From: Paulinella micropora
Lineage: Eukaryota; Cercozoa; Imbricatea; Euglyphida; Paulinellidae
Length of the DNA stretch: 64,000 nt
NCBI GenBank assembly: GCA_019918135.1
Contig: WBZZ01001384.1
Coordinates: 47,501-111,500 of the forward strand
Direction of reading: 5' to 3'
Position numbers and translations under genes: made by a program. Below, in pieces: positions 9,259 through 18,726 of this stretch. Each line of letters opens with the position of its first letter. The first letter of the stretch is position 1. The notes beneath the pieces are model-generated. The model worked only from the letters and a program-made list of their open reading frames with translations, had not been told where the DNA came from and did not search any database.

Positions 9259-12200
9259 ATGTCAGGTTCCTCTTTCATGTCGCTCTTAGGCTTGTCAGAA
9301 ATCGCGACAGATAGCCTTTCAATCGCCAACCTTGACCTAACCAATACCAACATAGTGGGTTTAAACACTGACCGAGTGCCGGAAGATTCCGACCCAATAA
9401 ATCTTTATTATACTGATGCGCGATTTGACACACGTCTCGCTTTGAAATCAACAACTGACCTAAAAGAAGTGCTTAATTATTATTGGACTGATAACCGCTT
9501 TGATGGTCGGTTCGCTTTAAAATCATCAACTGACCTAAAAGAAGGACTAAATTATTATTGGACTGATAACCGCTTTGACACACGTCTCGCTTTAAAATCA
9601 ACGACTGACATCAAAGAAGGAAAAAATTTATACTATACAGAGCAACGAGTGAGGGACAACGACGAAGTCAAAGCCTCAACTCAACACAGAAGCAATACTT
9701 CCAATCCGCACCAAACCAGCCTTTATAATTTGATAGACACAAACATATCTGCACCATTCGTCGGTCAATACTTAACATATAATGATGTAGATGGTAAATG
9801 GAGGAATACCGCCCTCGGTTCAATTGACACACTTTCTGATGCACTCATAACCGCACCAATAGCCACTAATAGTTATCTAACATATAATTCAATAAACTGG
9901 GTAAATAAAACATTTCCGATAAATGTTGATGAATTCGTCAATATTAATATGCCAGGGTATTTGAATATAACAGGAGTTAATTTACTAAATACCAAAGATG
10001 TTGATGAATATTTGAGCATAATGATAATAATAATAAAGTGTCAGCAGGTGGAAGTATAGATAGCCACAGCAATGTGACAATAACAGGCTTCCCAGCAGAT
10101 AACCAACTGCTTATTTATAGCACGGGACAATGGAGAAATACGACTTCACCCTTTCTTAGATTAGACGGAACCGCCAGTATGACAGGAGCATTAAATATGG
10201 GTGGTTATGCTATTTCAGGGGCTTCTACATATAATGGAATTAATCTCACCACTCTTGCAGTTGATGATTCGGTGGTTAAACTAACAGGAGACCAAACCAT
10301 AGCAGGAACCAAAACATTCAGCAACATAATAAATGCTAGTGCGGGTCTTGATATGAAAAGCCAAAGCATAACAAATGTTAATCTTGTTGATGGTGTAGAT
10401 GTTTCTGTTCTTGATACTTCTGTGGTTAAATTAACAGGAGACCAAACCATAGCAGGCAGTAAAAAATTTACATCAGTTTTAGAAGTAAGTGGTTCATCCA
10501 ATCCTGCTTCATTTGACGGCATCGGCATCGCCTTTGATACAAAAATAGGAATGATTGCAGCACAAAAAACAGCAACAGCGACTTAGTATCCGATACAAAT
10601 AACTGGTTCGTATGTAGAGTTATATTCAGGTAATACTTTAATTATAACCGCAACTGGAACAACATTAAGTTTGAACAACAACAGAATAACAAACTTAGCC
10701 ACACCATCAGCAACAACGGACGGAGCAAACAAAAGTTATGTGGATACATTAGACATACAAAATGTAAAACTAACAACAGACCAAACCATAACAGGAAGTA
10801 AAACATTTAATGGGACGAGACCTACGATAAAATATCTAACTTTAACACAAACGGCTGATTTTAATAATCAAGAAATCATTAATGGTGGAAATATTACATA
10901 TAATGGGGCGAGGATATTAAACCAAAATGGAGGAGATATATTCTTTTCGCAGACAACTGGTGATTATCAATATTTCTTATTTACTCTAAATACTGCTACA
11001 AGTGGAACCGCGAACCAAAAGGGTTATGTATTTACGAATGTAGCATTTGATGTAAAAGGAGCAGGTCTTTATATTTCAAAACTTTTGGATAATAAAAGTG
11101 CTTCATCTGACATTGTCCGTTTTAACAATGCTGGCGGTATGCGATTTTATGGTGCTTTGGATATGAACTCAAACAACATAACAAGTGCTGGAACAATTAC
11201 TTCAACTGCTGGCATGACTACAACAACATTAACGGCGAGCGGATTATTAACAGTAGATGGAGGTTGCAAGTTATCCATTCAAAATAAAGCAGATGGAGGG
11301 AACGGACAGGGTATATTTCTGTGGGATACAGACAACACAGGATGGGGGATTTATATGGCTCAGCCAGGGGCAGGTAAAAGTCTATCTGGAGGGTCTGCGG
11401 TTGCAGGCAACGATATTTCAGGCTTTGCTATAAGATTTAGGTCTGGTTTTGCTTCAACAGATGGTTTTGTGTAGGAAAATTCTAATGAACAATTGTTAAT
11501 GTCATTAAATGGGGCAAACGGAACTTTATGGACAAAAGGATTGATAACGGCTAGTGCGGGGATATCAACAACAGCATTAACGACGAGTGTTAAAATAACA
11601 ACAGCACTAGGCAAACCAATAACCATAGGCAACTCAACAAAAGGAGTAGGTACAACAGCGGGTTTAGAATTGTATGGGACTTTTAATAATAACACTGCTG
11701 GAGCACACATACAAGCGATTACAACAGAAGATATATATCCTACCTTTGGACTATTTAATTTAGGACATAATAGCATAAATATGGGTTTTGATGCTTATTT
11801 AGATGGCGCGGGATGGAAATCAAGTTATGCAAGTTCAAACTTTTTAATTAATAAATTTTCCAACAAACTTAGATTTTTGTATGATCGTGGGAAAAGTGTT
11901 GGGACTGCTGTTCCATGGTCTGTGGCTCTTGAACTTGATACAGCATGCTTATTAACAACAAAGGCAATAACGGCGAGTGAATTAATAACAGCAAATGCAG
12001 GTATTACATACACGGGAGTGCTAACGACCACAACATTAACTAGTGGAGCAAAGATAGGAATACAAGGAGGAACAGACGGGACAAATGCGAGAGGAATATT
12101 TATGTGGGAGACAGCAAATACAGACTGGGGAATTTATATGTCTCAATCTGGTGCGAGTAAATCATTAAGTGGAGGCACAGCACTAGCAGGTGGTGTTGGA

Positions 12201-12802
12201 GGTGGTATAACAAGTTATGCTTTAAGATTTAGATGTGGCACGAACACAACGGAAGGTTTTATATACGAAAATCGTAATGCTGTTTTAATGTCTTTAAGAG
12301 CAAGCGATGGGCAATTATGGGTATCGTCTAATCCAATTCAATATTCAGACAGGAGAAAAAAAAAGAAGATATAAAGGAATGCTTAGGCTTAGATTTTATT
12401 AATCAGTTAAATCCAGTCTGCTATCGTATGATTGATGATTTAAAAAAAATGTATGACTGGCTTAATAGCACAAGAATTAGAGGACATACTAACAGAAATG
12501 AATATGCTAGATTTTGGCGGTTTTATAAAAGAAAAATTATGGTTCCGTGTCCAAAGCAAAGAAAAGAATGCGAATTGAAAGGTGTGAGTGTTAATCCAGA
12601 AGATGTTAAATGTGTTGATAGTGGTGATGTCGGTTATGGTATAGGTCATTCCGAGTTTATCGCCCCGTTAATTAAGGCCACACAGGAATTATCAGAAAAG
12701 GTAGTTAATTTAGAAAAACAAAATAATAATCTCATGCTTATTATAGAAGATCTATCTAAGCAACTTTCTGAAATACGAGCAGTCGTTTTTTCAAATGTCT
12801 AA
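9259..12802 (+). pseudogene. Long fibre protein with C-terminal S74 intramolecular chaperone, Polinton-like element
   Basis: The largest coding region of the left island. The N-terminal part has three repeats of the form NYYWTDNRFDTRLALKSTTD and then YYTEQRVRD and NPHQ, typical trimeric fibre shaft. The middle has repeated KLTGDQTIAGTKTF units. Two long related domains near the C-terminal half share a GIFLWDTDNTGWGIYM / GIFMWETANTDWGIYM pattern. The end carries QYSDRRKK...LGLDFINQLNPVCYR and YGIGHSEFIAPLIKATQEL, hallmarks of the peptidase S74 autocleaving chaperone that folds trimeric fibres in phages and large viruses. The product would be a virion attachment fibre. It is not whole (about five breaks). 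Confidence 0.8.
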
Positions 12803-13148
12803 TAATACAACTAGACTTCACAGACCACCGCCTATTATGGATATGGATGGAGAACTAACTCCCAAATTAAAGTCTCGTGTTCTTGAAGTAGAACTAAAGA
12901 CTGAGAAAAAAAAGGTAGAGCACGAATTGGAAGATAACTGGAATTGTTGGTGTATAAAAAACAGACCGACCGACAGCCGACTTATTAAATACTTATTTCA
13001 AATGGGTATAATTATTGCCATTATAACCCTTTGTATCGTGAGGCTATCTGAAAAGAACTTACCTTGTGAGGTTGCTAATACTTATGTCGGAATTTTGACT
13101 TTACTCATAGGAATTTGCCTTCCATCACCTTCTAGTTCAAAGAAATGA
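12795..13148 (+). CDS. Small two-pass membrane protein of the Polinton-like element
   Basis: 117 residues. A Pro- and Lys-rich N-terminal half is followed by two hydrophobic segments at about residues 72-88 (MGIIIAIITLCIVRL) and 95-112 (TYVGILTLLIGICLPSP). A short membrane protein ending in a PSPS-type motif is common in virophages and Polinton-like viruses. It might be a virion membrane or holin-like protein, but that is only analogy. The start overlaps the end of the fibre region by 8 bases, as in compact viral operons. Confidence 0.6.
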   Translation: MSNNTTRLHRPPPIMDMDGELTPKLKSRVLEVELKTEKKKVEHELEDNWNCWCIKNRPTDSRLIKYLFQMGIIIAIITLCIVRLSEKNLPCEVANTYVGILTLLIGICLPSPSSSKK

Positions 13149-13172
13149 ACATTCATATACTTGAGTTTTATA

Positions 13173-13379
13173 TCACATAGCATCATTTGAGCAAATTAAA
13201 GGAATGGCTTCATCAAAACTAACACACCAATCACTCATAGGCTTATACACACATTTAAATTTAGTTTCTATTCCTTGCTTTATACAATAAGCACAACTCT
13301 CATTCGTTTTTTCGCTTACCCGCGAGTAAAAGTCGCAGGCAGTTCGCGAAAATATTTTTGTTATTAAAAAGTTTATCAT
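13173..13379 (-). CDS. Possible small Cys-rich protein
   Basis: A 68-residue frame with six cysteines (among them SCAYC, KCVY and WCVS), opposite to its neighbours and head-to-head with the gene at 13395. No family is recognised. It is short and could be chance. Confidence 0.25.
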   Translation of the reverse strand: MINFLITKIFSRTACDFYSRVSEKTNESCAYCIKQGIETKFKCVYKPMSDWCVSFDEAIPLICSNDAM

Positions 13380-13394
13380 CTCAGTAATATAATC

Positions 13395-13757
13395 ATGGCT
13401 ACTGAATATAAATACCAAAAGATTATTTTTCTTAGCAATGATTTTGTGGGGAGCAAGACATTTAATAAAAATATTCAAATGTCATTCACACCAACTAGAA
13501 TGAATGTAAAATTTATTCATTATACGAATGACCAGACGGAAACCAAAACCAGAATTCTTTATATGGACAGAATTGGAATTATCGGCACATTTGCGGATAG
13601 TAATATAGCAAACATTTCAAACCTCTGTTATAATTTGGGTGTAGTGGGTTGGTCAGACGGACAATATACATTTAAAGTCCTTAAAACTGACAGCGGAAAT
13701 ATTGACACAGGAAATTCAGCAGGCCGAATTGTTATATGCCTAAAGTTTTTGGGCTGA
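13395..13757 (+). CDS. Conserved-looking beta-rich small protein, function unknown
   Basis: 120 residues, intact, alternating hydrophobic pattern, no signal peptide or membrane segment. Features include KFIHYTNDQTETKTRILYM, ISNLCYNLGVVGWSDGQY and a GNSAGRIVICLKFLG end. The strand-rich composition suggests a small beta-sandwich structural protein, and its place between fibre/membrane genes and the packaging ATPase fits a virion component. No family is recognised. Confidence 0.5.
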   Translation: MATEYKYQKIIFLSNDFVGSKTFNKNIQMSFTPTRMNVKFIHYTNDQTETKTRILYMDRIGIIGTFADSNIANISNLCYNLGVVGWSDGQYTFKVLKTDSGNIDTGNSAGRIVICLKFLG

Positions 13758-13764
13758 TATTTGT

Positions 13765-13880
13765 TTCAGACTACGTCTTCAACAAACATCGTAAAACCAT
13801 TTAAATTCTTGTAAATGAAAAAAAACGATGTTTTAGAATAAGAGAGAGTGCGGAGCACGAAACGCGATTCTAAAATATCA
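13765..13880 (+). other. Structured intergenic repeat, copy 1
   Basis: First of three copies found in both AT-rich islands. Stem P1 pairs AACATCGT with ACGATGTT. Immediately after it, stem P2 pairs TTTTAGAAT with ATTCTAAAA, and inside P2 a small hairpin P3 has GTGC/GCAC closing a GGA loop. It ends at AAATATCA, just before the ATG of the packaging ATPase, so it may act as a 5-prime leader or a separate DNA/RNA signal. See copies 2 and 3 for covarying pairs. Confidence 0.75.
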
Positions 13881-14690
13881 ATGGAGAAGATTAACAATGT
13901 AAAAGTTAAGCCAGTAAAACAAGAGGGTGATGGAAATAAAAAAGCAAAAGGTTATAAATTATTCAATGAGCCGTATGCCAATATATTTCTACTCGCCCGT
14001 AAGAAGAGCGGGAAAACGACAGCACTCTTTGAAATACTGAAAAGGACTACAGACAGAAAGACCAGTATTGTCATTATTGCTTCAACAAGACTACATTTAT
14101 AAAGCAATGGTAAAGCACTTTAAGAACAGGGGAAACCCTATGGCAATACATACATTTCTTAAATCAGATGGTGTAAATGTCATTGACTATGAGTTAGACA
14201 AACTGAACAGACAGGACGAGCAACACGAAGGAGAAATAAAACAGGACAAAGAGGAAATAGAGAAACCACAATTTCTTTATTTCGGAAAGGAAAAGAAAAA
14301 GGAAGAAGGAGGTGAGAAGAAAGAGCGACCAAGTAAGTATATTTCGCCAGAGGTTGTTTTTGTTTTGGACGATTTAGGAAGTGGATTAAGAGATAAATCT
14401 GTGAGCGATTTGTTAAAAAAGAACAGACACTATAAAAGTAAGGTGATTATGTCTAGTCAGTATCTGAACGACCTACGGTCAGAAGCCATTAAGCAGTTAG
14501 ATTATTTATTAATCTTTCCGGGTCAGTCTCAGGACAAAATGGAACTCGTGTATAAACACTTAGACCTATCTTTTGATTTTGATTATTTTCTTCAAAGTAT
14601 CACGAAGCAACAAAGGAACGATTTAATTTTTTTTATGTCTCAAGTGTTGATGAGTTAAGAAAACACTTTAATTTTCGTCTAAAATAATTA
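13880..14690 (+). pseudogene. FtsK/HerA-type genome-packaging ATPase, Polinton-like element
   Basis: The coding region starts at an ATG directly after the structured repeat. It shows LLARKKSGKTTALFEIL, a Walker A P-loop, then a Lys/Glu-rich insert, then PEVVFVLDDLG, the Walker B strand with two Asp, and VIMSSQYLNDLRSEA, a sensor-like segment as in the A32/FtsK-HerA packaging ATPases of Polintons, virophages and nucleocytoplasmic large DNA viruses. The enzyme would pump DNA into the capsid. The length of about 260 codons matches the family. It is not whole (about two breaks). Confidence 0.8.
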
Positions 14691-14722
14691 TTTGATTTTT
14701 TAAATATTTTTTTCATAGTATA

Positions 14723-14970
14723 ATGGTAGTGAAAACAACTCGTGTTGAAGTCATTCCAACGATCGGCAAACGAACAATTAACTCAAGCACAAATATGGCT
14801 GGAGGCAAAAAGAAGACTGGTCGTAAGAAAAAGCAAGGAGGCAAGGGACAGGCTGGTGGTAAAATTAACTGGGCCAAGGTAGGTAAAACCGCGATGGCTG
14901 TTAATAAGTTCCTTCGCGATAACAAGATTATTTCAAAGACTGCGAATGCACTTGGCGATGTCGGGGTTCC
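14723..14970 (+). CDS. Lys/Gly-rich small protein cut by the island boundary
   Basis: Starts MVVKTTRVEVIP and is followed by a GGKKKTGRKKKQGGKG basic stretch and AVNKFLRDNKIISKTANALG. A similar Lys/Gly-rich head followed by a KFLKDNKIIS-like helix occurs in small proteins of virophages and Polinton-like viruses, possibly DNA-condensing or membrane-interacting minor virion proteins. The AT-rich sequence stops inside this gene at about 14977, where a GC-rich repeat begins, so only the N-terminal part belongs to the element. Confidence 0.55.
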
Positions 14971-14977
14971 ATATGGC

Positions 14978-16358
14978 GCCCCCGTTCTCTTCCCCAGGGT
15001 TTTTCCCCCCGCCCCGCGGAAAGAGACCGGAGCGGCCCGTTCATTTGGCGCTAAGTTTTGCACGACTGTATGATACGACCAGAAAAGGCAGTGCTTCCAG
15101 GTTTTCCGGTAGAACTGCCCTTTTGCAGCTATATCACTCCCAAGATTCTTACACTTGGAACCGAAAACTGAATGGGAGAAAGAAGGGGCAGGGACAATTA
15201 CCATCTGTCTTTGCCCCCCCCCCCCCCCTTTCCGTCTGAGAGCAGAGCGGGAAAGGGAAGGGGGCGCGCCAAGAATGTATAAATTTTTTGTTATTAAAGC
15301 TCAACAAAGCCTCACACTTGATACCGACAGCTAGGAGAAGGGAGAGGGAAGAGGCGGGGAGGCGCCAGGAAAGTGCGAAAATTTCTTTTCCCTTGATAGA
15401 GCTCGACAAAGTCTTATACTTGGCACTGAGAAACCAGCCCGCAGGCGCGGGCTGAAGGGGGAACAAAAATAAGTACACTTTTTTTAGGAGCCCACAGATG
15501 GGGGAGGGGGGGGCGCCCTCCCCCCTTTCCTTTTTTTCTCCCCTCCCCCTTGAGCCCCCTGAGCCCGGGGGGCTCAAAGAACAGGGGAAGGGCAAGGGGG
15601 GAGGGAGAGAGCGCAGAAGCTACCAAAAAAAATGAAACGCCTCAACTGAGCTTCGCGATGCCGGGCGCCCCCCCCCCGTTCTCCCTTGTCGAGACTCCGG
15701 CTGAACGAGTTCTGGCGGATTTTTTGGTACTTTCTTGATGGCGCTTTTAGCGAAGGCGGCTTGGCGGTCTGTGCCTGCGATATATGGCAGAAAAAGGCAG
15801 CGTTTCAGGCTTTTCTGGCAATGCTGCCTTTTTCGGCCATATCATGCCCGGCGCACACATACGCAGATTTGGGAGGGGAGAGGGAAGAGAGAGAGAGGGG
15901 CGCCCCCGTTCTCTTCCCCTGGTTTTTTCCCCGCTCCCCTTTTTCTCCCCCCCTTCCCCTTCTCTTCCCTCTCCCCCTTATCTTCCCGCTCCCTCCTCCC
16001 TCCAAAGGGGGAGGGAGTGCGCAAGACTTGTCATTTACGCAGCAAAAAAAAAAAATTGGCGCGCGTTTTTTTCCGCGGGACAACGAACGCTAAACCCCGC
16101 GGAAAGAGACCGGGGCGGCCCGTTCATTTGGCGCTAAGTTTTCCGGTAGAACTGCCTTTTGTAGCTATATCACTATCAAGATTTGACTATATCACACATC
16201 CCCTTCTTCAAGGAGCAGTGCGGGAAAGGGGGAGGGGCAGGGGCGCGCTAATAATGTACACATTAAAAAAAAAATTGACAAAGTTTCAATTCTGACACTG
16301 AGAACTAAGAGAGGGAGGCGCCAGGAAAGTGCGATTTTTTAATAAAAACTCGACAGCC
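14978..16358. repeat. GC-rich repeat zone at the left edge of the central block
   Basis: Two copies of a unit starting CGCCCCCGTTCTCTTCCCC lie at about 14978 and 15899. Each has CGCGGAAAGAGACCGG, GGCCCGTTCATTTGGCGC and a TATATCAC-containing segment. Long poly-C, poly-G and CT-rich tracts lie between, with pieces of the R1 family (CCAGGAAAGTGCGA, AGCTCGACAAAGTC). A pyrimidine-rich GGCGCC-flanked palindrome is at about 15500-15575. Frames across this zone are rich in Pro, Arg and Gly and look like composition artefacts. No gene is called. Confidence 0.7.
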
Positions 16359-16640
16359 TTACACTAGGGCAGATCGGATTGAAATCTTGAGGTCATCTTG
16401 CACAAACCGTAGGCGCAGAGTATCTAGATCAAAGTCGCCCAAGCAGCGCATTCTACCTCCCATCCCGGCCCTTCTTTGCTCTCGGCGCTCCTTTTGTTCT
16501 TGACGTTCCTTTGCTTTCCTGGCCTTGATCTCCTCGGGCGTCTCCTTCTTCTCTGGTTTTTCTTTCTGCTCCTGCGTCTTCTCCTTTTTTCTTCTCTTGT
16601 TTTTGGCGGAGCTCCCGGAGCTCAGGAGCCTGCGGTTCCC
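16359..16640 (-). CDS. C-terminal part of a charged protein, start unclear
   Basis: A minus-strand frame ends at a TAA at 16361-16359 with GGRMRCLGDFDLDTLRLRFV and ISIRSALV. It is preceded by a long charged helix (KERQEQKERRE, KKETPEEIKARKAK). The ordered, non-repetitive C-terminus suggests real protein. No convincing start codon is visible, so this may be a fragment or a last exon. No family is recognised. On the plus strand at about 16608-16740 a separate frame reads LRSLRFPQ...LRRLGHLQELCLEYC, which looks like a leucine-rich-repeat remnant. Confidence 0.35.
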   Translation of the reverse strand, partial: GNRRLLSSGSSAKNKRRKKEKTQEQKEKPEKKETPEEIKARKAKERQEQKERREQRRAGMGGRMRCLGDFDLDTLRLRFVQDDLKISIRSALV

Positions 16641-16879
16641 CCAGGCACGTACCGTGTGCCGGACCGTCGTGCCCGTGCTGCGGCGCCTGGGGCACCTGCA
16701 AGAATTGTGCCTCGAGTACTGTGCGCTCGTAGCGTGGGCTGAAGGGGGGCTTGGGGGGCTTTGCCCCCCGCTCCAAAGAAAATTTTCTTTTATTAAAAAA
16801 AACGTAATTTACTTTTGTGTACATTTTGAGCCGAGCCCGCGGGCCCGGTCGCCTACCTCGTCCTCGTCGCACACGTCTC

Positions 16880-17630
16880 CCAAGTGGCTTCTTCTGCGCC
16901 TGTCAGTTCTCTCACCAGCAGCCGGAGATCGTCGGGTATCAATACATGTCAGAACTTATTCCACCCCTCCTGATTTAGCGAAGTTTTCATGCGCTGACAG
17001 AATCTGCAAACGAGCATGTCTTCGATGAAACTCAGCCCAGCGCCGCGCGCTGAGCGACGATGAGGGCGAGCATTGTGTCGTTGTCAAGCGAGGAGCGAAG
17101 GATTTCTTTGTCGAAGCGGTTGCCTCCCAAAACTTGCTTTGTTTCCCCAGAACCGATGCCATTTCCCACTCCACAGATTCTTCCAGCAGACCCCCACAAT
17201 TGCTTCGGAATAGCAAGGACACGTCGGTGGGCACTATGCCGTGATTAATTGAAATGGCTACTCGCACTTGTGTTGTGCGTAAGTGCCAGCTAAAACAGAC
17301 CCCTGAGCATTTGTGTTATTCATATATCTTAGACCAACACCAAACACTTCATGACGAGGGCACAAATGCGTGCCTGGGTGCTGGCGCACCGGAGCAGCCT
17401 CTACTTTTGTGATTATTTTGACAAGAACGGCGCTACAAACAAAATAAATACATGCAACGCCTCCGGGGCTAGCCAAGTAGCTAACTAGTACACGAACAGA
17501 GAAGGAGGCGTCTCCCTCCCCCTCTCTTGCGTTAACGGTGCTGCGGCAGGTGCGACAGTAGGGCGGGGGCTGCTGCTCTCCCCCCTTGCCCTTCTCCGCC
17601 CCCTCCCCTTGCTCGTCTGTTTCTTTGATT
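16880..17630. other. Non-coding or unrecognised stretch
   Basis: I see no convincing gene. Frames of up to 103 codons exist on the minus strand around 16956-17267 without recognisable domains. Near 17436-17466 is the phrase ACAAAATAAATACATGCAAC, which recurs at about 58475 and, diverged, at 57955. It looks like part of a dispersed element carrying an AATAAA signal. Confidence 0.4.
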
Positions 17631-17634
17631 GTCA

Positions 17635-17830
17635 GACAAAAAAAAATTTTTTTTCCTCTTTTCATATTTTTCATATTTTTCTGACCTTGCACACAGTGGC
17701 CGAGTCATGGCACGGACAGGACGCCGTCGGGGTTGTGAGGCCCCTTACCCCCCTAGCACAATGACCACCGCGCCATCCATCCGCCGCAGGGTCGTGCTCG
17801 AGCACGGTGCGCAAGATCTGCGGAAATAGG
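17635..17830 (+). repeat. R1 dispersed repeat, single copy
   Basis: A copy of the family abundant at 55-64 kb: TTTTCATATTTTTCTGACCT, GTGGCCGAGTCATGGCACGG, GGACGCCGTCGGGG, CACCGCGCCATCCATCCGCC and GCAGGGTCGTGCTCGAGCAC in the same order and orientation. Confidence 0.8.
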
Positions 17831-17889
17831 AAAAATATGAAAAGTGGAAAAGAAATTTTTTGGAACGCGTTTGCACGCGCAAACAAGGG

Positions 17890-18480
17890 ACAAGGGGAGG
17901 GGGGGAGGAATAAGCAGAGGACAAAGGTGAGAGGGGCGACGAAGGTGAGAGGGGCGACGAAAGTGAGAGGGGGCGACGAGAGTGAGAGGGGCGACGAGAG
18001 TGAGAGGGAAGGGGGAGGACGTCTTCCTCACGGCGGCGTTGGGGCGTCTGTGTGGGATTTTCTTTTTGCGCAGGTAGATTTTGGCGCCAAATTGGCGCTT
18101 ACGGCTGTTTCCCCGGGAAGGCTAAGACGTACTGCCTTTTTCAACCGTATCACGCACCCTACCTCCGGACGGCACAATTTGGCGCCAAATGAACCGGCCG
18201 TTCCGGAGGCTAGCAGAGAAATCGGACGTTTTCCCGCGGGGAGAAACGGTACGCCTTTTACTCGCACGAAAATGTTTTTCGGCCCTCTCACCTTCCCTAG
18301 AGGCAGGGAGGTGCAGAGCAAAGGGGAGCGGGGCGACAAGGGTGAGAGGGGCGACAAAGGTGAGAGGGGCGACGAAGGTGAGAGGGGCGACGAAAGTGAG
18401 AGGGGCGACGAAAGTGAGAGGGAAGGGGGAGGACGTCTTCCTCACGGCGGCGTTGGGGCGTCTGTGTGTTGGTTCTTTTT
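17890..18480 (+). repeat. 384-bp-family macro-repeat with GER/GDK minisatellite (central-block copies)
   Basis: Two partial units of the repeat found again at 56.8-57.9 kb. Each unit ends in an 18-bp minisatellite (GGTGAGAGGGGCGACGAA) and restarts at GGAGGACGTCTTCCTC. Inside are two TTTGGCGCCAAA palindromes (18080-18091 and 18178-18189) and one TTTTCCCGCGGGGA (18229-18242). One plus-strand frame stays open throughout and reads a collagen-like GERGDKGERGDK pattern, but no start or known domain supports a protein. Confidence 0.75.
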
Positions 18481-18726
18481 GTGTTGTGAGTTACAGGTAT
18501 GCTTTTTTCCCTTTCCGAATGAAAAGAAAAGGGGGAGGGAGTAGCGTTACCACATTATCTCCCCCCTCCCTTCCCATTTTCCCATCCCCCTCTTCCCTCT
18601 TCAGCTGGCCTTTTACTTTCTTCCCCCTCCCCCGCCCCTTTCCTCTCCCTCTTTTAGTTTTCGGTGCCAAGATTAAAACTTTGTCAAAGGTTTTCTTTTA
18701 ACTTTTCTTTGTACATTCTTACAAAC

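Larger units (their letters stand above)
6003..14977. mobile_element. Polinton-like virus fossil, left part
   Basis: An AT-rich island abruptly different from its GC-rich flanks. It carries parts typical of Polintons and Polinton-like viruses: a retroviral-type integrase (minus strand, near the left end), a D12-class adenine methylase, a long fibre with a C-terminal S74 chaperone, a small two-pass membrane protein, an FtsK/HerA-type packaging ATPase and a Lys-rich small protein. It starts directly after a microsatellite, with AGTATAGGGGG and the short palindrome CCACTTCCCGACAGTGG; this may be the remains of a terminal repeat, but no matching inverted copy is visible at the far end. The right boundary, at about 14977, lies inside the Lys-rich gene. 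The element is broken (about ten breaks in this part) and of intermediate age, since protein motifs are still easy to read. Confidence 0.85.

Noticed and set aside
16453-16872. 139-codon minus-strand frame as a gene
   Set aside because: A different frame of the same strand has the ordered C-terminus ending at 16359; the longer frame lacks structure.
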